Of a stretch of DNA of 64,000 nucleotides, positions 54,649 through 63,629 are shown piece by piece. The notes beneath the pieces were generated by a model that had not been told where the DNA came from, did not search any database, and worked only from the letters and a program-made list of their open reading frames with translations. The position numbers and the translations under genes were made by a program. This stretch comes from Fidelibacterota bacterium. GTDB lineage: Bacteria > Fidelibacterota > Marinisomatia > Marinisomatales > UBA1611. The number at the start of each line of letters is the position of its first letter. The first letter of the stretch is position 1. The stretch spans positions 1 through 64,000 of the forward strand of contig JABHUQ010000075.1 of NCBI GenBank assembly GCA_018658715.1. The letters run 5' to 3'.

Positions 54649-55766
54649 CGATCAATTTCTCCCAATACAATGTCTAGACTGCCCAAAATTGCAATCACGT
54701 CTGACAGCATCCAACCTTTGGATATTTTATTCAATACACTTAAAGATGTAAAAGCAGGTGAACGCATTTTTAATCGATATGGTTTAGGTTTACCATCACT
54801 TGTAATGTAATAAGCTAAATCGCCACGTGGACTTTCTGTCCTTTTATAAATAGATCCTTTTGGAGGTCTAATTTTTTTAGGTATTGCTTGATGTACATCT
54901 CCATCTTTCGGTAACCCTTTGAGCGCTTGTCGGAGAATTTTAACACTTTCTTCGATTTCTCTCATTCGGACCCAATATCGATCCCAGCAATCACCAATTG
55001 TACCTAACTCACCTTGCCCCACAGGAACATCAAAGTCAAATTTATCATAGATCGAATAAGGTTCATCTTTTCGAATATCCCATTTAACACCTGAAGCTCG
55101 CAGATTCGGACCTGTTACACCATAATTTATGGCAACGTCAGGTGGCAATACACCCACATCAGCAGTTCTCTCTACAAATATTTTATTGTAGGTTAATAAA
55201 TTATTGTATTCTGTGACTTGCGGTTCAAAATAATCTAAAAATTGATAAGCCGTTTCAACAAATCCTTTTGGCAAATCATGTGACACACCGCCTACCCATA
55301 TATAATTATATAGAAGTCTCGCACCACAAACCATTTCAAACATATCCAAAATACGTTCTCTATCTCGAAACATATATAAAAATGGAGTAAAAGCACCCAC
55401 ATCCAAACCATATGTTCCTAGCGCTAACAAATGACTTGCAATACGATTGAATTCGGCAACAATGATACGAATATATTCTACTTTTTCTGGGACTTCAATT
55501 CCCATTAATTCTTCAACTGTTACCGCATAGCCTAAATTATTATTCATTGATGCAATATAATCACATCGATCAGTATAAGGAACCACCTGTTCATATGTTA
55601 CATTTTCACAATGTTTTTCAAAAGAACGATGTAGGTAACCTATGACTGGATAAATATCAGAAACAACTTCACCATCCGTCTTTACTTTCAATCGAAGGAC
55701 ACCATGGGTACTTGGATGTTGCGGCCCAATATTTAGGACCATTTCTTCGCCGTGTATTACTCCCAT
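54645..55766 (-). CDS. nuoD: NADH-quinone oxidoreductase subunit D
   Basis: NIGPQHPSTHGVLRL; GGVSHDLP. Confidence 0.97.
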   Translation of the reverse strand: MGVIHGEEMVLNIGPQHPSTHGVLRLKVKTDGEVVSDIYPVIGYLHRSFEKHCENVTYEQVVPYTDRCDYIASMNNNLGYAVTVEELMGIEVPEKVEYIRIIVAEFNRIASHLLALGTYGLDVGAFTPFLYMFRDRERILDMFEMVCGARLLYNYIWVGGVSHDLPKGFVETAYQFLDYFEPQVTEYNNLLTYNKIFVERTADVGVLPPDVAINYGVTGPNLRASGVKWDIRKDEPYSIYDKFDFDVPVGQGELGTIGDCWDRYWVRMREIEESVKILRQALKGLPKDGDVHQAIPKKIRPPKGSIYKRTESPRGDLAYYITSDGKPKPYRLKMRSPAFTSLSVLNKISKGWMLSDVIAILGSLDIVLGEIDR

Positions 55767-56455
55767 TCTTCTTTAACTTTTGGTATTGCAATTCCATGAT
55801 AGGTCTGCTGAGTTTCATAATCTTTTCTTAATGGGAATCCTTCCCAATCATCTGGTAATAACATACGTTTTAAATTTCGATGGCCTTCAAAAATAATTCC
55901 AACCATATCATAGACTTCCCGTTCAAACCAATCACCAATTCTCCATATTTGTTCAATGGAGTATATTTTTGGATTATCAATGGAAACAGGGATTCGAATT
56001 TCAATTGTGTGCCGAAGACTCATAGAATGAAAATTGTAACGAGATTCCAATATACCTTCACCAATATCAATGCCTGTTATGCATTGTAAAGAATCAAACT
56101 GAAGTATTTCATCGTTTCTTAATAACTTTGAAACAGCTTCCCAAGAACTTGGATTCACATAAATACATTCTTCCAAATCACCTTCTTGTACAATAACGGA
56201 TCCTGGGATTTTTTTCTCTAAATATGCGAATACAATTTGATTAGGTGATTGATTTTCATCTACTGGCGATGCTGTTTCTTCTTTTGAATCTTCTATCCCC
56301 GTCCCAGACTCTTTAGCCACTTTTTTAGCTTTATGAAGAGCAGCCTTAGCTTTGGATCGTATTACACGATCTTCAATACCATTAATCGTATCCATATCTC
56401 CTTGGAGACCTTTTTCTACTGCTTCAGCTATTAATTTATCTCGATCGTCTATCAT
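55757..56455 (-). CDS. nuoC: NADH-quinone oxidoreductase subunit C with N-terminal extension
   Basis: [36 protein letters not shown]; start adjusted to MIDDRDKL (overlaps nuoB stop). Confidence 0.93.
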   Translation of the reverse strand: MIDDRDKLIAEAVEKGLQGDMDTINGIEDRVIRSKAKAALHKAKKVAKESGTGIEDSKEETASPVDENQSPNQIVFAYLEKKIPGSVIVQEGDLEECIYVNPSSWEAVSKLLRNDEILQFDSLQCITGIDIGEGILESRYNFHSMSLRHTIEIRIPVSIDNPKIYSIEQIWRIGDWFEREVYDMVGIIFEGHRNLKRMLLPDDWEGFPLRKDYETQQTYHGIAIPKVKEEWE

Positions 56456-56943
56456 GAATCTATTTTTGTAAGGGGACGCTGTTTTTGTATTTTTTCCTGA
56501 AGTTTGAGCAGTCCTTCGATTAATGCTTCTGGGCGAGGCGGACAACCGGGAACATACACATCAACTGGCACAACAAGATCAACCCCTTTAAGAACATGAT
56601 ATCCATGCTGCCAATAAGGACCACCAGATGTAGCACAACTTCCCATTGCAATTACATACTTAGGATCCGCCATTTGTTCATATAGTTTTTTCACCCGTAA
56701 AGCCATTTTCATTGTTACAGTTCCTGCTACTATCATAATATCAGCTTGGCGAGGTGATGAACGAGGCATCATCCCTATACGTTCTAGATCGTGACGACTC
56801 GCCGCAGTTGCCATCATTTCAATCGCACAGCAAGCAAGGCCAAATTGAAAATACCAAGGAGACGTTGAACGTGCCCACCCCAATAATTTATCCAATTTTT
56901 CTACAACAATATTGTCCTGAAATTTATGTTCCAGTACGCCCAT
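56452..56943 (-). CDS. nuoB: NADH-quinone oxidoreductase subunit B
   Basis: [36 protein letters not shown]. Confidence 0.97.
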   Translation of the reverse strand: MGVLEHKFQDNIVVEKLDKLLGWARSTSPWYFQFGLACCAIEMMATAASRHDLERIGMMPRSSPRQADIMIVAGTVTMKMALRVKKLYEQMADPKYVIAMGSCATSGGPYWQHGYHVLKGVDLVVPVDVYVPGCPPRPEALIEGLLKLQEKIQKQRPLTKIDS

Positions 56944-57360
56944 CTAGGCTTTCTCCTCCAACTTAATTTTCCGATATCGGCCACTGCCATATGGAACTTT
57001 TAGTTTTACCCAATCTAAATCTGTTTTTACCCATACATAGGCGAGTCCAACAATTAGGACCACCAAGAATATTCCCATTTCTACAAAAGCCAATAAACCC
57101 AACTCTTTAAAGACAACTGCCCATGGGAATAAGAAAACAACCTCTACATCAAATATAAGAAAAATGAGAGCAATTACATAAAAACGAATATTAAACTGAA
57201 GCCAAGCATTCCCTTCTGCTTCTTCTCCACATTCATAAGTATCTAATTTTTCAAAAGATTTTTTGGATGGCGCAATCAGCTTTTGAACTAAAAGCGGGAT
57301 GGCTACCATCACGATGCCCAATAGAGCTGCTATTAAAATTGTTCCAAAGTCGCGGTACAT
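56944..57360 (-). CDS. nuoA: NADH-quinone oxidoreductase subunit A
   Basis: YECGEEAEGNAWLQFNIRFYVIALIFLIFDVEVVFLFPWA. Confidence 0.96.
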   Translation of the reverse strand: MYRDFGTILIAALLGIVMVAIPLLVQKLIAPSKKSFEKLDTYECGEEAEGNAWLQFNIRFYVIALIFLIFDVEVVFLFPWAVVFKELGLLAFVEMGIFLVVLIVGLAYVWVKTDLDWVKLKVPYGSGRYRKIKLEEKA

Positions 57361-57389
57361 ATATGAATATTGATCAATTCAAGGCGGTG

Positions 57390-57418
57390 AATTTAGACTA
57401 CCCTTTTTCACACGTCAA
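57390..57418 (-). promoter_or_regulatory. putative nuoA promoter
   Basis: minus strand TTGACG (57418-57413), 17-nt spacer, TAAATT (57395-57390), 30 bp upstream of nuoA start. Confidence 0.45.
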
Positions 57419-57544
57419 TGAGAACTTACACTATATTGTCTCAATATTCATTTTCTCATTGATTTGTTATAATCAAACACAGGTTCTATGTAAGGTCTAT
57501 TATTACATTTTGATTCCAATAGGTAACTCTATCTAATTTTAAGT

Positions 57545-58447
57545 ATGTCTATTATGAATAAAATTATTGCTTCATCACTTCCTATCCTGCCTAAATGGTT
57601 TGCAAAACCATTTGCCACGCCTTATGTTGCTGGTGAAACTTTTGAAGAAGCTAAGCCACATATTCGAGCATTAAATGAAAAAGGATTCAAAACAACAGTT
57701 GATATATTAGGTGAACATGTAAAAAACAAAGAGATGGCACGGACCATAACACAACATTATTGCAACTTATTCTATGCCATAAAAGAAGAACAATTAGATT
57801 GCAATGTATCTGTAAAACCGACCCATATTGGTTTAGATATTTCTCTCGCCGAAACAATGGCTAACGTGCATCGTATTATCCAATCCGCAAAAGACACGGA
57901 TAATTTCTTACGACTCGATATGGAAAATTCATCTTTTACAGACGCAACCCTTGAACTCTATAATCATTGTATTAATATTCATCCAAAATCTGGCGTCGTA
58001 TTTCAAGCATATTTGTATCGAAGTTATAATGATGTTATGGATCATACGTCTCCACAATTCAATGCACGAATTTGTAAAGGCATCTATAAAGAGTCTGAAA
58101 ATATTGCTTATCAAAAAGATAGTGATATTGTTGATAATTTCATCCGAATCGTACATAAAATCTTGAATGATTCAGGTTATTGTGCCATTGCCACCCATGA
58201 TCTTGGTTTGATTGATAAACTTGAATCGTGGATTGAAGAAAATAATATTCAAAAACATCATTTTGAATTTCAAGTGCTTTATGGTGTCCCCATGAGTGGA
58301 AAACTTGAAGAATTATTATCAAAAGGATATACTGTGCGTGTTTATGTCCCATTCGGATATGCTTGGTTTGATTATTCAATTAGGCGGCTAAAAGAAAACC
58401 CCAGTATTATAGGCTATGTAATTAAAAATTTATTTAAACAAAAATAA
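57545..58447 (+). CDS. proline dehydrogenase (monofunctional)
   Basis: ProDH barrel: VSVKPTHIGLDIS, LRLDMENSS, IATHDLGLID, GVPMSGKLEELLSKGYTVRVYVPFG. Confidence 0.9.
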   Translation: MSIMNKIIASSLPILPKWFAKPFATPYVAGETFEEAKPHIRALNEKGFKTTVDILGEHVKNKEMARTITQHYCNLFYAIKEEQLDCNVSVKPTHIGLDISLAETMANVHRIIQSAKDTDNFLRLDMENSSFTDATLELYNHCINIHPKSGVVFQAYLYRSYNDVMDHTSPQFNARICKGIYKESENIAYQKDSDIVDNFIRIVHKILNDSGYCAIATHDLGLIDKLESWIEENNIQKHHFEFQVLYGVPMSGKLEELLSKGYTVRVYVPFGYAWFDYSIRRLKENPSIIGYVIKNLFKQK

Positions 58448-58459
58448 AAGTAGGTATTA

Positions 58460-58858
58460 ATGAATGAGCCTAAGACTTATGAATCTATTTTTAACATGAA
58501 AACAATCGCTGTTGTCAGCATGTCCCCAAAACCAGAACGACCCAGCCATTTTGTGGCATTATATATGCGCAATCAGGGATATACCATTATTCCAGTCAAT
58601 CCGGGACAAAATGAAATTGCTGGTGAAACATGCTATTCATCATTAAAAGATGTTCCAACCCAAGTGGATGTAGTGAATGTATTTCGAAGCCCAAAATATG
58701 TTGGACCCATTGTAGATGCTGCCATTGAGATTGGTGCAAAATCAGTATGGCTACAAGATGGCGTAATTAATGAAGAAGCAGCTCAATCGGCTGAAGTTGC
58801 AGGATTACACGTGATTATGAATGATTGTATGATGCGAAAACATAAGGAAATATCTTAA
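58460..58858 (+). CDS. CoA-binding domain protein (YccU-like)
   Basis: AVVSMSPKPERPSHFVALYMRNQGYTIIPVNPGQ; WLQDGVINEEAA; NDCMM. Confidence 0.9.
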   Translation: MNEPKTYESIFNMKTIAVVSMSPKPERPSHFVALYMRNQGYTIIPVNPGQNEIAGETCYSSLKDVPTQVDVVNVFRSPKYVGPIVDAAIEIGAKSVWLQDGVINEEAAQSAEVAGLHVIMNDCMMRKHKEIS

Positions 58859-59006
58859 ATAACAGATGAGTTTCACCCATTAGATTTCGTCAGTTCTTCA
58901 TAAAACTTGGGATGCATTAATGGAAAAAGGGAAATTAGAAAGAGTAGATGGATTTCTTAACAAAAGGACAGTATAATAAATTATTAAATACGATGAATAA
59001 TCATAT

Positions 59007-59894
59007 CTATTTTTTTTCGCCTCGCTGCCCCCACCCCATTTTAGTCCTTAACGTTTTAAAATAGGATTCAGAATCCACATCAATTAATTGAATCGTATTT
59101 TCACCGCGTTGAATTTGAATCAAATCGGAAGGAAACATTTCTTCATGAATTTGGCCATCAGCTGTAACAATAAATGGTTGATCTTGTTCAATAACTCGTA
59201 TTTCAATCATAGATTGATCTGACACAACTAAAGGTCTTGCGGTCAACGAATGTGGCGAAATAGGCGTAATCACAATGGTATGTACATCCGGTGCCATAAT
59301 AGGTCCACCGGCTGATAATGAATAAGCTGTTGAACCTGTAGGCGTAGCAACTATCAGTCCGTCTGCATTATAATTACCCACAAAGACATGATTCACTTTT
59401 ACTTCAATAGACATGATTCGATGCATTTGAGAATTCCGTACAACAAATTCGTTCATCGCATAATGAGATACAGATTCTGACTCTTTTTGGAGTGTCCCTT
59501 TTAGGATAGACCTTTGATCCATGGAATAATCCCCAGCCATAACCTGATATAAATAGTCCTTCACATTATTTTCTTCAACCTTCGCTAAAAATCCTAAATT
59601 TCCTAAATGAATTCCAAGAATGGGTAAGGAAGCTTGTTGAACAGCTCTAGCGGCAGAAAGGAGAGTTCCGTCACCACCCATCACCAACAATAAGTCAAGT
59701 TTATTTAAATCGTCTGGGTGTTCAATGAAATGGACTTGGCTTGGGAAAGATGAAGGACAAACATCTCGAATTCGAGTCGTTAAATAAGGTGTACCATTAT
59801 TCTCTTCAATCCACTGAATCAACGGCTGTAATAATGACCAAAATTGGGGTTTATCTGTATTTCCCCAAATACCAATTGATTTAGCGGGAGCCAT
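59007..59894 (-). CDS. nadK: NAD kinase
   Basis: VMGGDGTLLSAAR, GNLGFLA, TPTGSTAYSLSAGGPI; start adjusted to MAPAKSIGIWGN. Confidence 0.94.
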   Translation of the reverse strand: MAPAKSIGIWGNTDKPQFWSLLQPLIQWIEENNGTPYLTTRIRDVCPSSFPSQVHFIEHPDDLNKLDLLLVMGGDGTLLSAARAVQQASLPILGIHLGNLGFLAKVEENNVKDYLYQVMAGDYSMDQRSILKGTLQKESESVSHYAMNEFVVRNSQMHRIMSIEVKVNHVFVGNYNADGLIVATPTGSTAYSLSAGGPIMAPDVHTIVITPISPHSLTARPLVVSDQSMIEIRVIEQDQPFIVTADGQIHEEMFPSDLIQIQRGENTIQLIDVDSESYFKTLRTKMGWGQRGEKK

Positions 59895-60114
59895 GATCCT
59901 TCGATTCATCATCGGGAGAACGTCCTGACAATTCTTCAATTTTTTGCTCAGCCGTTTGGAGCTGATCTTTACAAAAAGACAATAAGGTCATCCCTTCTTC
60001 AAATAAAGTTAAACTTTCTTCTAAACTTTCATCTCTCGATTCCATTTTTGCTACAATCGTTTCTAGACGCTGAAGTGCTTCTTCAAAATGTTTGGGTTTT
60101 TGCTGATCAGTCAT
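59881..60114 (-). CDS. xseB: exodeoxyribonuclease VII small subunit
   Basis: FEEALQRLETIVAKMESRDESLEESLTLFEEGM. Confidence 0.94.
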   Translation of the reverse strand: MTDQQKPKHFEEALQRLETIVAKMESRDESLEESLTLFEEGMTLLSFCKDQLQTAEQKIEELSGRSPDDESKDHGSR

Positions 60115-60168
60115 GTGTGAATTTACCTTATGTTTTTGAACCTAATTAGATGGATTTTGCTTTTATCT

Positions 60169-61374
60169 TTAGTCATCAATATTTTGTTTTTTCTCAGCTT
60201 CATATTGGCCATCACCAGTTTGAATATTGAATAAATCGCCATTTGCTAAATCTTTATTTGACCGTACAATTTGTCCATCTTTCCGTTTGGCAATCGAAAA
60301 TCCTCTGTGTAGCACAGAAGTTGGATTTAAAGATATTAAATGTTTTTCAATATTTCCTATTCCCGCTTTTAAGGACGATTGCTTTGTCAGGATTGCAAAT
60401 TCAATTTGATGGTATATTCGATTTAAAATATCTTTATTCCGTTTAATACGTCGAGAAGGGTCTCGCATTTTAAGACGATTCTCTAATGAATCACATTCTT
60501 GCCATCTATATAATATTTTTTGAGCCACCCTGTGTTTAATTGCATTTAAATGATCTTCGCTTAAAGCAATTATTTCATGAGTTGTCATACTAGCTAATTC
60601 TGCTGCCGCTGAAGGAGTGGGTGCTCGTAAGTCAGCTACTAAATCTGAAATAGTAATATCTACTTCGTGTCCCACTGCTGAAATTATCGGAATTGTACTT
60701 TTATAAATAGCATGCGCTACAATTTCTTCATTAAAAGCCCATAAATCTTCTAAAGAGCCTCCACCCCGTCCAATGATTAGCACATCAATATCTTGCTGCG
60801 ATTGAAAAGCCTTTATCCCCTGAACAATATCTTCAGCGGCTCCAACACCTTGAACTTTTGTTGGGCGGACAACAATGGAGATGTGTGGAGCGCGTCTTCC
60901 TAAAACTTGAATCATATCTTTTAAGGCGGCTCCTGTATCAGATGTTACAATTCCAACTTTTTTTGGAAAGATGGGTAATGATTTTTTATGTACTTGGGCA
61001 AAAAGTCCTTCAGCTTGAAGTTCTTTTTTTAATGTTTCAAAGGCTAGGTATAATGTGCCTATTCCCGCTGGCTCTAATTGGCGAACAGATAATTGATATT
61101 GGCCCCTTTTCTCATAAACCGAAACAGCCCCTGACGCGATAACCTGCATTCCTTCTTCCGGTTTAAACCTTACATATTGATTATATCCTCGAAAGAATGT
61201 GCATTTTATTTCTGCTTGATGGTCTTTAAGCGTAAAATACATATGGCCTGAACTATGATGGTGAAAATTGGAAATTTCACCTGTTATCCATATTTCAGGA
61301 AATTCCCCTTCTATCAGCGACTTTATCCGCTTCGTAAGCTCCGAAATGGATAAGGGTTTTTGGTCCATGTGCAT
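60169..61374 (-). CDS. xseA: exodeoxyribonuclease VII large subunit
   Basis: ISNFHHHSSGHMYFTLKD; GRGGGSLEDLWAFNEE; SAVGHEVDITISDLVADLRAPTPSAAAEL. Confidence 0.95.
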   Translation of the reverse strand: MHMDQKPLSISELTKRIKSLIEGEFPEIWITGEISNFHHHSSGHMYFTLKDHQAEIKCTFFRGYNQYVRFKPEEGMQVIASGAVSVYEKRGQYQLSVRQLEPAGIGTLYLAFETLKKELQAEGLFAQVHKKSLPIFPKKVGIVTSDTGAALKDMIQVLGRRAPHISIVVRPTKVQGVGAAEDIVQGIKAFQSQQDIDVLIIGRGGGSLEDLWAFNEEIVAHAIYKSTIPIISAVGHEVDITISDLVADLRAPTPSAAAELASMTTHEIIALSEDHLNAIKHRVAQKILYRWQECDSLENRLKMRDPSRRIKRNKDILNRIYHQIEFAILTKQSSLKAGIGNIEKHLISLNPTSVLHRGFSIAKRKDGQIVRSNKDLANGDLFNIQTGDGQYEAEKKQNIDD

Positions 61375-61430
61375 AGGGGAAATTACAGATTATGACAGAT
61401 GATCAAAAATCCTGTTATACTTAAAGGAAA

Positions 61431-61455
61431 TGCGACCCATATGATATGAGTCGCA
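61431..61455 (-). terminator. hairpin downstream of the AURKAIP1/COX24-like sORF, probable weak terminator
   Basis: minus strand TGCGACTCATA-TCA-TATGGGTCGCA (11-bp stem, one G.U) followed by TTTCCTTT, 20 nt after the sORF stop. Confidence 0.55.
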
Positions 61456-61474
61456 CCCTCAAATTGAAGAACGA

Positions 61475-61570
61475 TTATTTGTTCTTTTTCTTATGTCTAT
61501 TTGCGCGTAAACGTTTTTTCCGTTTATGGGTATTCATTTTGCGCTTTTTGCGTTTTTTTCCGCAGGGCAT
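61475..61570 (-). CDS. AURKAIP1/COX24-domain (mS38/bS22-like) tiny ribosome-associated protein, 31 aa; absent from ORF track
   Basis: Own translation: MPCGKKRKKRKMNTHKRKKRLRANRHKKKNK; preceded by GAGG SD; 12 bp downstream of HU gene. Confidence 0.82.
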   Translation of the reverse strand: MPCGKKRKKRKMNTHKRKKRLRANRHKKKNK

Positions 61571-61582
61571 AAAATTCCTCTT

Positions 61583-61870
61583 TTACTTGTTTATTAATTC
61601 ATTTACACGTGATCGCATCATTTTTGAGGGTTTAAAAGTCGGAACATATCTTTCCGGCAGATAAATCGCTTCACCTGTACCGGGATTCCGAGCTTTTTTT
61701 GGCATTCGGTGTTTTACTCCAAACGTGCCAAACCCACGCAATTCTACACGTTCGTTATTGGCTAATGCGTCTACAATTGTAGACATGACACCATTCATAA
61801 TTGTTTCTGTCTCTACTTTGGTTAACCCAGTAGCATTTGAAACAATATCAACGATTTCTTGTTTTGTCAT
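61583..61870 (-). CDS. HU/IHF-family DNA-binding protein
   Basis: MTKQEIVDIVSNATGLTKVETETIMNGVMSTIVDALANNERVELRGFGTFGVKHRMPKKARNPGTGE. Confidence 0.95.
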   Translation of the reverse strand: MTKQEIVDIVSNATGLTKVETETIMNGVMSTIVDALANNERVELRGFGTFGVKHRMPKKARNPGTGEAIYLPERYVPTFKPSKMMRSRVNELINK

Positions 61871-61895
61871 GATGAACTCCTCCTTGATTTGGAGA

Positions 61896-63539
61896 TTATC
61901 CTTCTTTGACCCATATGGTCAATTTTTGTCCAGGATGAATAATATAAGATCCATATCTTATATTATTCCAACGTCTAATTTTTCGGGCGTGCGTCCGGTG
62001 ATCTTCTGCAATTTGCCCCAGAGTATCTCCTCGCCGAACAGTATATATGGTCTTATAATGACCTGGAGGACCACCATTTTGAGAACTCCCGTATAACCGC
62101 CCCCCCTTTGATGGTATTTTCAGACGACTACTCACTCGGATTTTGTGTCTGTTTTTAATCTTATTCACAGATGCAATGTCATGGACAGATACATTATATT
62201 TTCGTGATATCGTCCATAAACTTTCACCATATTTCACGCGATGGGTTACAAACTGAGGTGTAAACCTTTCATTATCCGACAGAGATGACCAATTCGTAAT
62301 AAACTGTGCTTTCTTGCCATGAGGTAATTTCAATAAATAGGGGCCATCTGCAGGAGAAGCAGATTGTCTTAATTCTGGGTTATATTGACGTAATGTTTTA
62401 ACCTTTATTCCGGCTGTATGGGCTAAAACAGCTAAGTCAGCACTTTTTTCTAATTGGACTTCTTCATATTTAAATGGCTTTACGATAGGTAAATCAAACC
62501 CATATTCACTAGGTGATGCAACAATAATTGCCGCTGCCAAAAAGTACGGAATATAGTTTCGTGTTTCTATGGGTAAGGAATGTAATTGCCAAAAATCAAA
62601 TGTTTGATGGATTTTTGTCGCTCTTCGAATCCTTCCGCCACCCGCATTATAGGCAGCTATGGTTAAATACCAATTATCAAAAGATTCATTCAAATCTAAT
62701 AAAAACTTACAAGCAGCATGTGTTGCCTTTACAGGATCTCGTCTTTCATCAATATACCAATTACGATCTAATCCATATGATTTCCCTGTAGCATATACAA
62801 ATTGCCACATTCCTGATGCATGAGCGTGAGAATAGGCTTTGGGGTTTAACCCTGATTCTATCATCGCTAAAACGATTATTTCCTCTGGCACTTCATGTGC
62901 TTTTAATATTGGGAGAATAAGGCCTTTATATTCATGGTATCGTTCAAGCCATATTTCAAACTGTTTCCGGCCCTTTTTTGTTATTGTAAAATAACTAATA
63001 ACTTGATCTACTTGCTTATTCCGAACAAGTGGAATGTGCCCATCTCTATCATCCACGACAACAAATTTACTATCGCCCATTTCAATTTCTAATGGATCAA
63101 TTTTAGTTGTTAACTCATTTCGAACTTTATCAGCAGAAAAAGGTGCATTACTCAATGTTACAGTTGATAGTTTATTTGAAATAATATCAGTAAATGTTTT
63201 ATCAAAGCGATCAAATTCTTCTTTATCCTCGATACTCATATCACCAAGCTGGTCCGCTTCCATAAGAAGCTCATATATACGACTCAGGTTATAAGCTGCT
63301 TCTAAGGAATCATGATGAAAATCTGCAATCTGAACTTCTGTAAGAATTAGTTTGATATCTTGAAGTATAGCAGGAAATCTATTTTGCGCCTCGTCCACAC
63401 CTGTAGGGGTGATTTGTGAACCAGACCCGGCCGAACTAGTTGTGGTAATGGTAGCCGAAGGCTTTGGCTCAGAGCCATAATTAGCGCTCAACAATGTTAG
63501 AACGACAATAATGATAATTCTTGTAAAGGTGTTATTCAA
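61896..63539 (-). CDS. LysM-containing lytic transglycosylase (MltD-like)
   Basis: SLT domain AMIESGLNPKAYSHAHASGMWQFVYATGKSYGL...AAYNAGGGRIRRA; two C-terminal LysM repeats. Confidence 0.92.
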   Translation of the reverse strand: MNNTFTRIIIIVVLTLLSANYGSEPKPSATITTTSSAGSGSQITPTGVDEAQNRFPAILQDIKLILTEVQIADFHHDSLEAAYNLSRIYELLMEADQLGDMSIEDKEEFDRFDKTFTDIISNKLSTVTLSNAPFSADKVRNELTTKIDPLEIEMGDSKFVVVDDRDGHIPLVRNKQVDQVISYFTITKKGRKQFEIWLERYHEYKGLILPILKAHEVPEEIIVLAMIESGLNPKAYSHAHASGMWQFVYATGKSYGLDRNWYIDERRDPVKATHAACKFLLDLNESFDNWYLTIAAYNAGGGRIRRATKIHQTFDFWQLHSLPIETRNYIPYFLAAAIIVASPSEYGFDLPIVKPFKYEEVQLEKSADLAVLAHTAGIKVKTLRQYNPELRQSASPADGPYLLKLPHGKKAQFITNWSSLSDNERFTPQFVTHRVKYGESLWTISRKYNVSVHDIASVNKIKNRHKIRVSSRLKIPSKGGRLYGSSQNGGPPGHYKTIYTVRRGDTLGQIAEDHRTHARKIRRWNNIRYGSYIIHPGQKLTIWVKEG

Positions 63540-63629
63540 AGTGATTTACATCGATTTTAAGGGTGGGAAGTTAGTGTGCTATAACACTTAGCACAATAGG
63601 CTGTATGGGCTGAAATAAAGTAATTATAT

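Noticed and set aside
57363-57536. Plus-strand open frame MNIDQFKAVNLDYPFSHV... in the nuoA/proline dehydrogenase gap
   Set aside because: Overlaps the promoter region and inverted repeat; no recognisable domain or SD; better explained as chance openness in AT-rich DNA
61446-61664. 72-aa plus-strand ORF (MSRTLKLKNDYLFFFLC...)
   Set aside because: Antisense to the mS38-like sORF and the HU gene; composition simply mirrors the Lys/Arg-rich codons on the other strand
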